Shown: positions 1 to 5,213, numbered from the stretch's first letter. The stretch: 5,329 nucleotides of DNA from Candidatus Gottesmanbacteria bacterium (GCA_026396845.1 JAPLWC010000040.1:1-5329), one strand, 5' to 3'. Numbers and translations are program-made. Notes: a model not told the origin generated them from the sequence alone.

Positions 1-8
1 ACTACTTT

Positions 9-959
9 ATGAAAAATAAACCATTGGTCGTTATTATCGTTATATTATTTGGCGTCTATATAGTTGGGTCAGTTCTCAGCAATAAACAAGCAACTACTAA
101 AAACACTTCTAAACCTTCTGTTAAACAATCGGCATGTCAACCTCTCAGGAGTGGTTTCAAACAGCCCCCAATGGAAGCACTTTTTCTACAAGAAACTGTA
201 AAAAGAGGATTTGAGGGAATTATAAGGAAAACAACAAATAGTGGACAAACATCTTATTTTGCTACTACAAATATGCTTCCGGAATCGTCTGGACCTTATT
301 ATTTATGGATTATAGACGCGGATAGGAATGGTCAAATTTGTAAGGCAACAAACATCGGGTTACTTCTAAAGAATAGTTTTGGAGCATGGACTATCACATT
401 TAAACAAAGTGATTATTCTGATGACTCAATGAAAATTGCTATTACCGAAAATAATTTCGGAAGCCTAAATTCGGATCAGCTTACAACACTTAGTAATCCA
501 AATATAATTCTAATTGGATCGTATGACCAATCAAAATGGGTGACAGAAATTAATTTAAGTCCAACACCTGTAACCAGTGATTCTCCTGTAGTTGATGTTG
601 CACATCCGCTGCCACTATTTACAGATACACCACAACCTACGCCTATGCCTAAAGGGCTTGTGCTTACTGATCAAAAAATGACAAATAACTATTATCCCGA
701 AACTAATCCAACGTTCACCTCGACATTACATAACTACGCCTTTGTAGCGCTTACAAACGTGGTTGTCAGATTCTCTTTCTATAAACAGCAACCAAATTCA
801 TGCTCTGATCCTGCGGACGATAATGAATATATTCTCGTGTCCCCATATATAGCAGGTGGTGATTCACAGGTTATTAAAACACTCGTGAAAACCAATATAG
901 ACAGAACTGTTGCTTACAATTGGTGTGCGAATATATGGGATTATAAAATTGCTCAGTGA
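9..959 (+). CDS. Membrane-anchored two-domain surface protein (RskA-like region plus FxLYD-like domain)
   Basis: This 316-residue protein starts with a short basic stretch (MKNKP) and one hydrophobic segment at about residues 6-23. No lipobox cysteine follows, so it is probably a signal anchor with the rest outside the cell. Residues about 60-172 (YYLWIID near 97-103, MKIAITE at 141-147, ILIGSY at 167-172) resemble the extracellular domain of anti-sigma-K factors, where a 'YxVWLVD ... VTLE ... VLxGSF' pattern is usual. A Pro/Thr-rich linker spans about 184-215. Residues about 216-316 alternate beta strands (FVALTNVVVRFSFY at 245-258) like an FxLYD or Ig-like sandwich, with Cys265 and Cys306 as a possible disulfide. 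There is no cytoplasmic sigma-binding domain, so it is not an ordinary anti-sigma factor. The start lies 8 bases from the window edge, so its promoter and ribosome site are not visible. Domain assignments come from remembered patterns, not a search. Confidence 0.8.
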   Translation: MKNKPLVVIIVILFGVYIVGSVLSNKQATTKNTSKPSVKQSACQPLRSGFKQPPMEALFLQETVKRGFEGIIRKTTNSGQTSYFATTNMLPESSGPYYLWIIDADRNGQICKATNIGLLLKNSFGAWTITFKQSDYSDDSMKIAITENNFGSLNSDQLTTLSNPNIILIGSYDQSKWVTEINLSPTPVTSDSPVVDVAHPLPLFTDTPQPTPMPKGLVLTDQKMTNNYYPETNPTFTSTLHNYAFVALTNVVVRFSFYKQQPNSCSDPADDNEYILVSPYIAGGDSQVIKTLVKTNIDRTVAYNWCANIWDYKIAQ

Positions 960-981
960 TAACTGACGCTATACCTGTGAT

Positions 982-1524
982 ATGAATAAAATCAGTAGTT
1001 GGAAAATATTTCTTTTTGGCTTGATTATTGGCGGAGCCATTGTTTATCTCGGTAACAATTATCAACATAATAGTAATCAAACTAATGGTAATCAGATAAG
1101 CACCGTGTTTGAATGGTTACCTCCAGAAGGTATTTTAAGTCCCTCCAAAAACATTACAGACTCCACCACATGCAGGTTTAAAAAATCATTTAATACGTTT
1201 TTCATGGCACCGCCAGCAGGAGGGAACGATTCTAATCCACCAGAAAGAATACGATACGTTTTTGCGGATGATAATGAAGCAGATACGGTTACGTTTATTA
1301 ACCTAAATACCGATCATCCGACTGTTAAACTAAATACGGGGCAAGGACAACTTACGGTGCTTGATAATAATGCTGACAGCATAACCATGACAAAAGATAA
1401 TGGTAGTAGTCTCGTTATATACAGAATACTTAAGAAAAAGGGATTACTTATTTATTCTGATTCATACGATAATCTATTTGGGTCTGGTCCGACTGGGACT
1501 TTGGAAATGGGATATTGTAACTAA
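982..1524 (+). CDS. Small membrane-anchored extracytoplasmic beta-rich protein, unknown function
   Basis: This 180-residue protein has a basic N-terminus (MNKISSWK), a membrane segment at about residues 8-24 (IFLFGLIIGGAIVYLG), a polar Asn/Gln-rich spacer to about residue 42, and a soluble domain to the end. The domain has several short predicted beta strands (DTVTFINL, GQLTVLD, ADSITMT, SLVIYRI, GLLIYSD) and ends in a GYC motif. Cys64 near the start of the domain and Cys179 at its end are the only cysteines, so a disulfide closing the domain is plausible. The strand pattern recalls small lipocalin-like barrels, but I do not recognise a named family. The gene begins 22 bases after the preceding stop and ends 11 bases before the next gene, so it is probably co-transcribed with both. 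No Shine-Dalgarno site precedes the ATG. Confidence 0.8.
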   Translation: MNKISSWKIFLFGLIIGGAIVYLGNNYQHNSNQTNGNQISTVFEWLPPEGILSPSKNITDSTTCRFKKSFNTFFMAPPAGGNDSNPPERIRYVFADDNEADTVTFINLNTDHPTVKLNTGQGQLTVLDNNADSITMTKDNGSSLVIYRILKKKGLLIYSDSYDNLFGSGPTGTLEMGYCN

Positions 1525-1535
1525 TAAATTAAATA

Positions 1536-1916
1536 ATGACTAAAATTAAGACAGATGACCTATATCTCAAAATTATCTTTACCGTAATTGCAGTTTCACT
1601 TGTGGCGCTGGTAATTCTTATCGCTAAGCAAAAGATATTTATCGGATCAAATCATAATCAAAAATCTTCGGAAGCAAGTAATTCAGCTTTAATAAGCCCA
1701 ATACCAACAACTGCACTACTACCGATTAGCGTCCCTGTTATTACATCTGCACCAGTAGATCCTCATGCCGGTATGAAAGAAGTAAAAACAATGAATTGTC
1801 AGCCGGAAGGCACTAATGGAGCAACGAATTGCACGGAATATGATTACTGGTATAACCCCAACCAACCCTCTCGAACAGAAACACTCGCTCCTAATATGTT
1901 GCAAGGCGCACACTAG
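1536..1916 (+). CDS. Short membrane-anchored protein with Pro-rich stalk, unknown function
   Basis: This 126-residue protein has a lysine-containing cytoplasmic start, a strong membrane helix at about residues 12-31 (KIIFTVIAVSLVALVILIA), a Ser/Asn spacer, a Pro-rich stalk at about 54-77 and a short tail of about 50 residues with Cys88 and Cys99. The layout (anchor, stalk, small Cys-containing head) matches its two upstream neighbours and suggests export to the cell surface. The head is too short for a large fold and could be a truncated relative of a longer protein; nothing in the sequence proves that. No Shine-Dalgarno site is visible: the 11-base gap is an AT-only run after the previous stop. 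I do not recognise the family. Confidence 0.72.
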   Translation: MTKIKTDDLYLKIIFTVIAVSLVALVILIAKQKIFIGSNHNQKSSEASNSALISPIPTTALLPISVPVITSAPVDPHAGMKEVKTMNCQPEGTNGATNCTEYDYWYNPNQPSRTETLAPNMLQGAH

Positions 1917-1940
1917 AGGCCTTTGGAAAGTACTCCTTCG

Positions 1941-1949
1941 TGGTAAAAT
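1941..1949 (+). promoter_or_regulatory. Extended -10 promoter for the two middle genes
   Basis: TGG at 1941-1943 followed by TAAAAT at 1944-1949 forms an extended -10 element (TGn plus -10 hexamer, five of six to TATAAT). The best -35 candidate is TTGGAA at 1923-1928 (four of six), but its spacing of 15 is short, so the extended -10 probably carries the promoter. Transcription should start near 1956, giving a leader of only about 17 bases before the ATG at 1973. Almost the same 11-mer occurs at the second promoter near 2832. Confidence 0.6.
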
Positions 1950-1972
1950 AGACATAGGATATTCCCAGTACT

Positions 1973-2443
1973 ATGTCTCAATCAGTTGTTATTAAAGATA
2001 TTTCAGCCGAAGAGATAACCGTTGAAGACGAAGATATCGTGCTAAGTAGATTTGAGGAACAATTACAACGTGAATATCAGTGTCAAACCCCGAGTGAGCG
2101 ATCCCTCGCTACCGTGGCTTCTATTGCATACCGTCACTTTATCGGCATCCGGGAACAAATAATCAACAGCGAAGGTAAGATAAGTTCGCTCTATTACGCG
2201 CATATGACGTGCAGAGAGGATTCGTTCCACCCATATAATCCGAATAACGCATGTAATATCATGCAGCGGGAGATTCAACGGTTGAGTGTGCTCAGTAAAG
2301 AATCAGATAGAGCATACAGACAATATATTACCTCATTACATGTCTTACGAATGATGAAACAGGCTCCATTGCAGATCACAGTGAAGGCACAAACTGCCAT
2401 AATTGGTCAAAACCAGCTTATCCAAGCAAATACCCATGAATAA
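1973..2443 (+). CDS. Helical orphan-family protein, accessory-region type
   Basis: This 156-residue cytoplasmic protein has an acidic N-terminal part (residues 10-22), then predicted long helices. Residues about 40-62 (TPSERSLATVASIAYRHF onwards) and 96-130 (MQREIQRL ... RAYRQYITSLHVLRMMKQ) resemble a widespread unnamed family in which an ERxLV-x-IAxAYWRLxR helix is followed by a RYxxSLxRxxxRALRxLRxLQ helix. The match is from memory and modest. No catalytic motif is visible; the four cysteines (37, 80, 94 and none nearby in a CxxC pair) do not form a zinc site. The ATG lies about 17 bases after the predicted transcription start; AGGA at 1956-1959 is 13 bases upstream, which is distant for a ribosome site. 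The last 8 bases overlap the next gene, so the pair is probably co-translated. Confidence 0.78.
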   Translation: MSQSVVIKDISAEEITVEDEDIVLSRFEEQLQREYQCQTPSERSLATVASIAYRHFIGIREQIINSEGKISSLYYAHMTCREDSFHPYNPNNACNIMQREIQRLSVLSKESDRAYRQYITSLHVLRMMKQAPLQITVKAQTAIIGQNQLIQANTHE

Positions 2444-2759
2444 CGCAATAAACCCATATGATTTAGGTAGTTTTCAAAATCTTGTCGAAGAGTGTCAGAG
2501 GGTTTCGGTCGATAAACTAGTGCGGTACGCACGAATCAGGGCGAAACGGGCCATCGTAGAGGCTCAGATCGAGGCTCTGGGGGTAGAGATAGGCTTAACT
2601 ACGACAAAAACACGTTTCAACGGGGAACGGCTATGGTTTGTCTGTCCGGGTTGCCACGGACGTGTAGGGTGCCTATATCGGGGACTTAGCGGCCTGCTTG
2701 GCTGCAGACGATGTCTTGGCCTCAAATATCGCAAACAGAGATATAAAGAGATGGTTTAA
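2436..2759 (+). CDS. Zinc-ribbon protein of unknown function, accessory-region type
   Basis: This 107-residue protein has a helical N-terminal half (about residues 11-52) and a C-terminal zinc ribbon with CPGC at 70-73 and CRRC at 90-93, spaced by 16 residues. The context around the cysteines (LTTTKTRFNGERLWFVCPGC, then LGCRRCLGLKY) fits a family I recall as 'LTTTPCxxGGxRWWFxCPxCGRRV ... FxCRxCHxLxY'. That family occurs in accessory regions and has no established function. A DNA- or RNA-binding adaptor role is inference. I chose the ATG at 2436, whose ATGAATAA overlaps the upstream stop. A TTG at 2403 would add 11 residues but overlap the upstream gene by 41 bases. No clear Shine-Dalgarno site precedes it, so translational coupling is likely. 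Its cysteine-coding region is the most GC-rich part of the window that I counted (37 of 60 at 2641-2700). Confidence 0.78.
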   Translation: MNNAINPYDLGSFQNLVEECQRVSVDKLVRYARIRAKRAIVEAQIEALGVEIGLTTTKTRFNGERLWFVCPGCHGRVGCLYRGLSGLLGCRRCLGLKYRKQRYKEMV

Positions 2760-2766
2760 AATATGC

Positions 2767-2803
2767 CTTGTCAAATCGATAGTTTTTAGGGCGTTGTGAC
2801 AAG
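2767..2803. repeat. 7-bp inverted repeat CTTGTCA / TGACAAG
   Basis: CTTGTCA at 2767-2773 and its exact reverse complement TGACAAG at 2797-2803 are separated by 23 bases just after the zinc-ribbon gene. With so long a gap it is a weak RNA hairpin. It could be two half-sites of a DNA-binding protein upstream of the replication operon promoter. A 7-bp match can arise by chance. Confidence 0.35.
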
Positions 2804-2822
2804 CTAATTTCGTCTCAAAAAA

Positions 2823-2853
2823 TACCTAAAATGGTATAATAGTAATGTAGGTA
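2823..2853. promoter_or_regulatory. Operator-like inverted repeat centred on the -10 box
   Basis: TACCTA at 2823-2828 and its reverse complement TAGGTA at 2848-2853 flank the TATAAT at 2835-2840. The repeat centre (2838) falls within the -10 hexamer. A dimeric repressor bound here would cover the promoter, with half-site centres 25 bases apart. The half-sites are only 6 bp, so chance is possible. No regulator gene is recognised in the window. Confidence 0.35.
2832..2840 (+). promoter_or_regulatory. Consensus extended -10 promoter of the replication operon
   Basis: TGG at 2832-2834 followed by a perfect TATAAT at 2835-2840 is a consensus extended -10 element. At 17-base spacing the -35 position (2812-2817, GTCTCA) matches the consensus at only three of six bases, so the extended -10 probably drives it. 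Transcription should start near 2847. The terminator hairpin then lies in the short leader, about 60 bases before the first operon gene begins. Confidence 0.7.
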
Positions 2854-2868
2854 AATATAAGCGTACAT

Positions 2869-2892
2869 AACGCGCAAGGTTGCGCGTTTTTT
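2869..2892 (+). terminator. Intrinsic terminator, probably an attenuator in the leader of the replication operon
   Basis: AACGCGCAA at 2869-2877 and TTGCGCGTT at 2880-2888 are perfect reverse complements around a GG centre. The realistic RNA form is a 7-8 bp GC-rich stem with a 4-6 base loop. Six T residues (2887-2892) follow directly, the classic rho-independent layout. It ends 16 bases before the ATG at 2909 and lies about 22 bases after the predicted start from the 2832 promoter, so it should cut most transcripts to about 46 bases unless relieved. It may also end read-through from the upstream zinc-ribbon gene. Confidence 0.75.
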
Positions 2893-2908
2893 GTTGGCAA
2901 AAAATGAT

Positions 2909-3430
2909 ATGACGATACAATGGATAGACCTATTTGGTAAAGATGACCTCCGCCCAATCTTCGAGGCCAAGGTTCTAGAATACACCGACAAACTCGAGAC
3001 TTCGCGGCGATTTACCCCAGTACAACGAGAATACATTATCTATCGTATGGGGCGAATAGACGGTCTACGTGGTATCGAGTTAGGAGAAGAACTCAAGAAG
3101 GCCAAAATCAAAGCGCAACTTGTCTATTGGTGCAATTTGTATCTCAACTGTGTTAACGAACCCACTCCTGCCAATTTCCTCTCACATGATCAAATAGAAC
3201 GAGCACGTGAGTATTCCACATGGGAACTTTATGATGGCCACCTGATCCGGTCAGGGTGTAATTTCAAAGCAAAATGTCCGTTTCACGAAGAACGAACCCC
3301 ATCATTCTATTTCTATTCAGATGGTAGTTATCACTGCTTCGGTTGTTCGGCGCACGGCCATTCGGCAATTGATTACGTCATGAAGCTTGATAAGGTGGAC
3401 TTTCCTTCCGCTGTGAGGAGATTGCTATGA
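2909..3430 (+). CDS. Stand-alone primase-type CHC2 zinc-finger protein
   Basis: This 173-residue protein carries a C-terminal CHC2 zinc finger of the DnaG primase type. The ligands are Cys123 and His126 in CPFH, and Cys143 and Cys146 in CFGC, with EERTPSF after the histidine and CSAHGHSAIDYVM after the second pair, both hallmark contexts. In DnaG this finger binds single-stranded template and helps choose initiation sites. No TOPRIM catalytic domain follows: the frame ends about 27 residues after the finger. The N-terminal 90 residues are helical and unrecognised. The role is therefore probably DNA recognition for element replication, with catalysis elsewhere. The ATG at 2909 was preferred over a TTG at 2891, which falls in the terminator U-tract. 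No Shine-Dalgarno site precedes either start. The stop overlaps the next gene's start as ATGA. Confidence 0.85.
   Translation: MTIQWIDLFGKDDLRPIFEAKVLEYTDKLETSRRFTPVQREYIIYRMGRIDGLRGIELGEELKKAKIKAQLVYWCNLYLNCVNEPTPANFLSHDQIERAREYSTWELYDGHLIRSGCNFKAKCPFHEERTPSFYFYSDGSYHCFGCSAHGHSAIDYVMKLDKVDFPSAVRRLL
3415..3420 (+). promoter_or_regulatory. Ribosome binding site of the ATPase gene
   Basis: GAGGAG lies 6 bases before the ATG at 3427, inside the end of the CHC2 gene. The spacing is ideal and fixes the start of the ATPase gene at the ATGA overlap. Confidence 0.75.
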
Positions 3431-4845
3431 AATCTACTTTTGAAAAAGCACAAAAAATTATAGAAAAGACGAATAAAGTGATCGCAGAAAAATCCAAAAC
3501 GAATCTTGCTCTCGATGTAGAGGGTGTTTGTGACGTACTCGATGATGGGGAAAAACTTGTATATCTCACCAACGAAGGAAAAACTGTAGATTCAATTGTC
3601 ATTGGTAACGTAACCTACACTCCTCCAGTGAAAAGTGAGTCTCCCTATCTCTTTTCTGATAAGGATACCGTTCTGAAGCTCATTAGTGCCCCTAGTGACC
3701 CAAGTGATGCTGATTTGTATGTACACCTACTTGAGTATCATAGGCGAATTTCAGACCTTCCCAACGAGCTATATTATGATTTGTTGGTACTGTGGGATTT
3801 CCATACTCATATCATTGATAAACTTCACTTCTCTCCCATTCTCTATCTATTTGCGGTTAAGGAACGAGGTAAAAGTAGAACTGGCAAGGGTTGTTTGTAT
3901 GTCTCGCGGCGTGGAGTATTTACCGAAACCGTACGGGAGCCGGATATTATCCGATGGGGCAACGATCATAAAGCGGCGCTGGGGTTTGACGTGAAGAATT
4001 TTCCCAAGAAAATAGAACGGGCAAACTGTGATGATCTTATTCTCGCTAGATACGAGAGAGGTTCATCGTCATCTCGTACCCTATGGCCGGAAAGGGGGCC
4101 ATTTCGGGACACAAAGTCATTCAAGTTATTCGGGCCGACTATTGTCATGACGAATAGACCGGTTGATGACATTATCGAATCGCGGGCCATATCTATTGAC
4201 ATGAAGCCAAGTGCAAGAGTTTTCAATGATCCCGTATTACCGGAGGATGCGCTTGATCTTAAGGCAAAACTTACAGGATTCCGGTTCCGACATAAGGATA
4301 CAAAACTTAAAAAGATAGATAAGCCCCTTCCCGGAAGACTTGGGGACATCATGAGCCCACTTCATCAGATCGTCCATACGTTTTTTCCTGAAAAGACAGA
4401 TACTTTCAATTCCCTATTAACCCTTATTAGCCAAAAAAAGCAGGATGAAGCAACCGATAGCTTTGAGGCACAGGTAGTTGAAGCGGTGATTGCCAGCGAA
4501 CCACAAGTGTCTGACGGATTTTTAGCAGTTGAAATAGTCACCAACGCCTTCAACGAAGGCAAAAATGATCCAAGGTTTGTCGTACGAAAGGATATTATCG
4601 GTCGGATTTTGAAGGGTCTAGGGTTTACTTCCAAGAGAAGCACTGGAGGCAAAAGCGTTATTTACTACGACCCCGAACTCATAAAAAGTATCGCAACTCA
4701 ATATGGATTGGCGAGTACCTACAATTCGGGGTCACTTGGGTCACTACCGTCATCGGAATTGGCAAACGATGAGGCTAAATTGAAAGAACCGACTGTAAGC
4801 GAACAAGATAAATTCCTTGACGAAATGGAGACAGAGGAGCTATGA
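3427..4845 (+). CDS. P-loop replication ATPase/helicase-like protein with C-terminal winged-helix-like region
   Basis: This 472-residue protein looks like a phage/plasmid-type ATPase. A Walker A motif, AVKERGKS at residues 143-150, fits the [AG]x4GK[ST] pattern with Ala in first place. Its hydrophobic lead strand is ILYLF (138-142). A likely Walker B strand is AALGFD at 183-188, ending in Asp188 but followed by Val, not the usual Glu. Residues 235-243 (FGPTIVMTN) look like a sensor-1 strand, and ESRAISIDM at 251-259 supplies a candidate arginine finger (Arg253). This order resembles ATPases I recall in elements of Patescibacteria. Residues about 385-427 resemble a winged helix, then a Ser/Gly linker and an acidic tail. 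No TOPRIM or primase-polymerase motif is visible. It overlaps the CHC2 gene and the next gene by ATGA, arguing for joint action in replication. Helicase activity is inference; a DNA-dependent ATPase without unwinding is possible. Confidence 0.82.
   Translation: MKSTFEKAQKIIEKTNKVIAEKSKTNLALDVEGVCDVLDDGEKLVYLTNEGKTVDSIVIGNVTYTPPVKSESPYLFSDKDTVLKLISAPSDPSDADLYVHLLEYHRRISDLPNELYYDLLVLWDFHTHIIDKLHFSPILYLFAVKERGKSRTGKGCLYVSRRGVFTETVREPDIIRWGNDHKAALGFDVKNFPKKIERANCDDLILARYERGSSSSRTLWPERGPFRDTKSFKLFGPTIVMTNRPVDDIIESRAISIDMKPSARVFNDPVLPEDALDLKAKLTGFRFRHKDTKLKKIDKPLPGRLGDIMSPLHQIVHTFFPEKTDTFNSLLTLISQKKQDEATDSFEAQVVEAVIASEPQVSDGFLAVEIVTNAFNEGKNDPRFVVRKDIIGRILKGLGFTSKRSTGGKSVIYYDPELIKSIATQYGLASTYNSGSLGSLPSSELANDEAKLKEPTVSEQDKFLDEMETEEL
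4834..4839 (+). promoter_or_regulatory. Ribosome binding site of the coiled, charged protein gene
   Basis: GAGGAG sits only 2 bases before the ATG at 4842, closer than is optimal. Coupling to the upstream stop through the ATGA overlap probably supports initiation. Confidence 0.5.
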
Positions 4846-5213
4846 AACTGCAATTATTTACCATTCCACAAGAAAAACTTGAGGCGATGGCAAAGCGTCT
4901 TCGGGAGCGAATCTCGTCGAAACCTACAAAGAAGGACGAGACGAACCTTGCGAGCATAAACAAAGAACTCATGTATCGAGGCGAAGTTCGAGCGGCAGGG
5001 TTAAAAGAATTGAGTGAAATAGCGCCTGACGACTCTCATAAGGAGGCACGGAAAGAAGAAATTGAACTTCGAACCCGACTTCAACTATTCAACCGTGAAT
5101 CATCCGAATACAAAAAACTTTATCACCGGTGGTTTGTAATTAGGGAAAAAGGCGTATCTGTCGGATTGTATAGGTTCTTTACCCCGGAAGGAGGGAAACG
5201 TGGACACATATAG
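4842..5213 (+). CDS. Small charged helical protein of the replication operon, unknown function
   Basis: This 123-residue soluble protein is rich in Lys, Arg and Glu. Residues about 9-26 and 61-103 are predicted helical, with heptad-like spacing that could form a coiled coil. It has no cysteines and no membrane segment. The C-terminal part (HRWFVIREKGVSVGLYRFF at about 95-113) has an aromatic, basic patch that could contact nucleic acid or a partner. I do not recognise the family. Its start overlaps the ATPase stop by ATGA and its end overlaps the following gene by 14 bases, so it is a fixed part of the operon and may serve as a loader or accessory factor of the ATPase; that is inference. Confidence 0.75.
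   Translation: MKLQLFTIPQEKLEAMAKRLRERISSKPTKKDETNLASINKELMYRGEVRAAGLKELSEIAPDDSHKEARKEEIELRTRLQLFNRESSEYKKLYHRWFVIREKGVSVGLYRFFTPEGGKRGHI
5188..5194 (+). promoter_or_regulatory. Strong ribosome binding site deciding a GTG start
   Basis: AAGGAGG, a near-perfect Shine-Dalgarno sequence, ends 5 bases before GTG at 5200. This supports GTG over the later ATG at 5224 as the start of the last gene. Confidence 0.75.

Noticed and set aside
874..1080. Minus-strand open frame of 68 codons
   Set aside because: It covers the end of one and the start of the next plus-strand membrane gene, with no recognisable protein features.
1719..2278. Minus-strand open frames at 1719-1955 and 2063-2278
   Set aside because: They lie mainly inside plus-strand genes with better support, and their translations show no domain or plausible start signal.
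2403..2435. TTG start extending the zinc-ribbon protein by 11 residues
   Set aside because: It would overlap the upstream gene by 41 bases and has no ribosome site; the ATG at 2436 gives a normal short overlap.
2764..2790. Eight-codon reading frame as a leader peptide
   Set aside because: It lies upstream of the predicted transcription start, has no ribosome site and no regulatory codon run.
2891..2908. TTG start extending the CHC2 protein by 6 residues
   Set aside because: The codon lies in the terminator T-tract and has no ribosome site; ATG at 2909 is simpler.
2815..3036. Minus-strand open frame of 73 codons over the control region
   Set aside because: It overlaps the promoter, terminator and CHC2 gene start; its translation is low-complexity Tyr/Ile near the end and has no family pattern.
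3378..3602. Minus-strand open frame of 74 codons
   Set aside because: It is Ser/Phe-rich, antisense to the junction of the CHC2 and ATPase genes, and typical of a shadow frame.
3868..3891. GKSRTGKG (residues 148-155) as the Walker A motif of the ATPase
   Set aside because: It ends in Gly where Ser or Thr is required; AVKERGKS at 143-150 fits the P-loop pattern and follows a hydrophobic strand.
3686..3994. Second plus-strand open frame inside the ATPase gene
   Set aside because: It lies in another frame wholly within the ATPase coding region, including its Walker A segment, and has no motif.
3966..4972. Minus-strand open frames at 3966-4352, 4365-4652 and 4775-4972
   Set aside because: All are antisense to the ATPase gene or the next gene, with no domain, and the plus-strand frames have ribosome sites and motifs.
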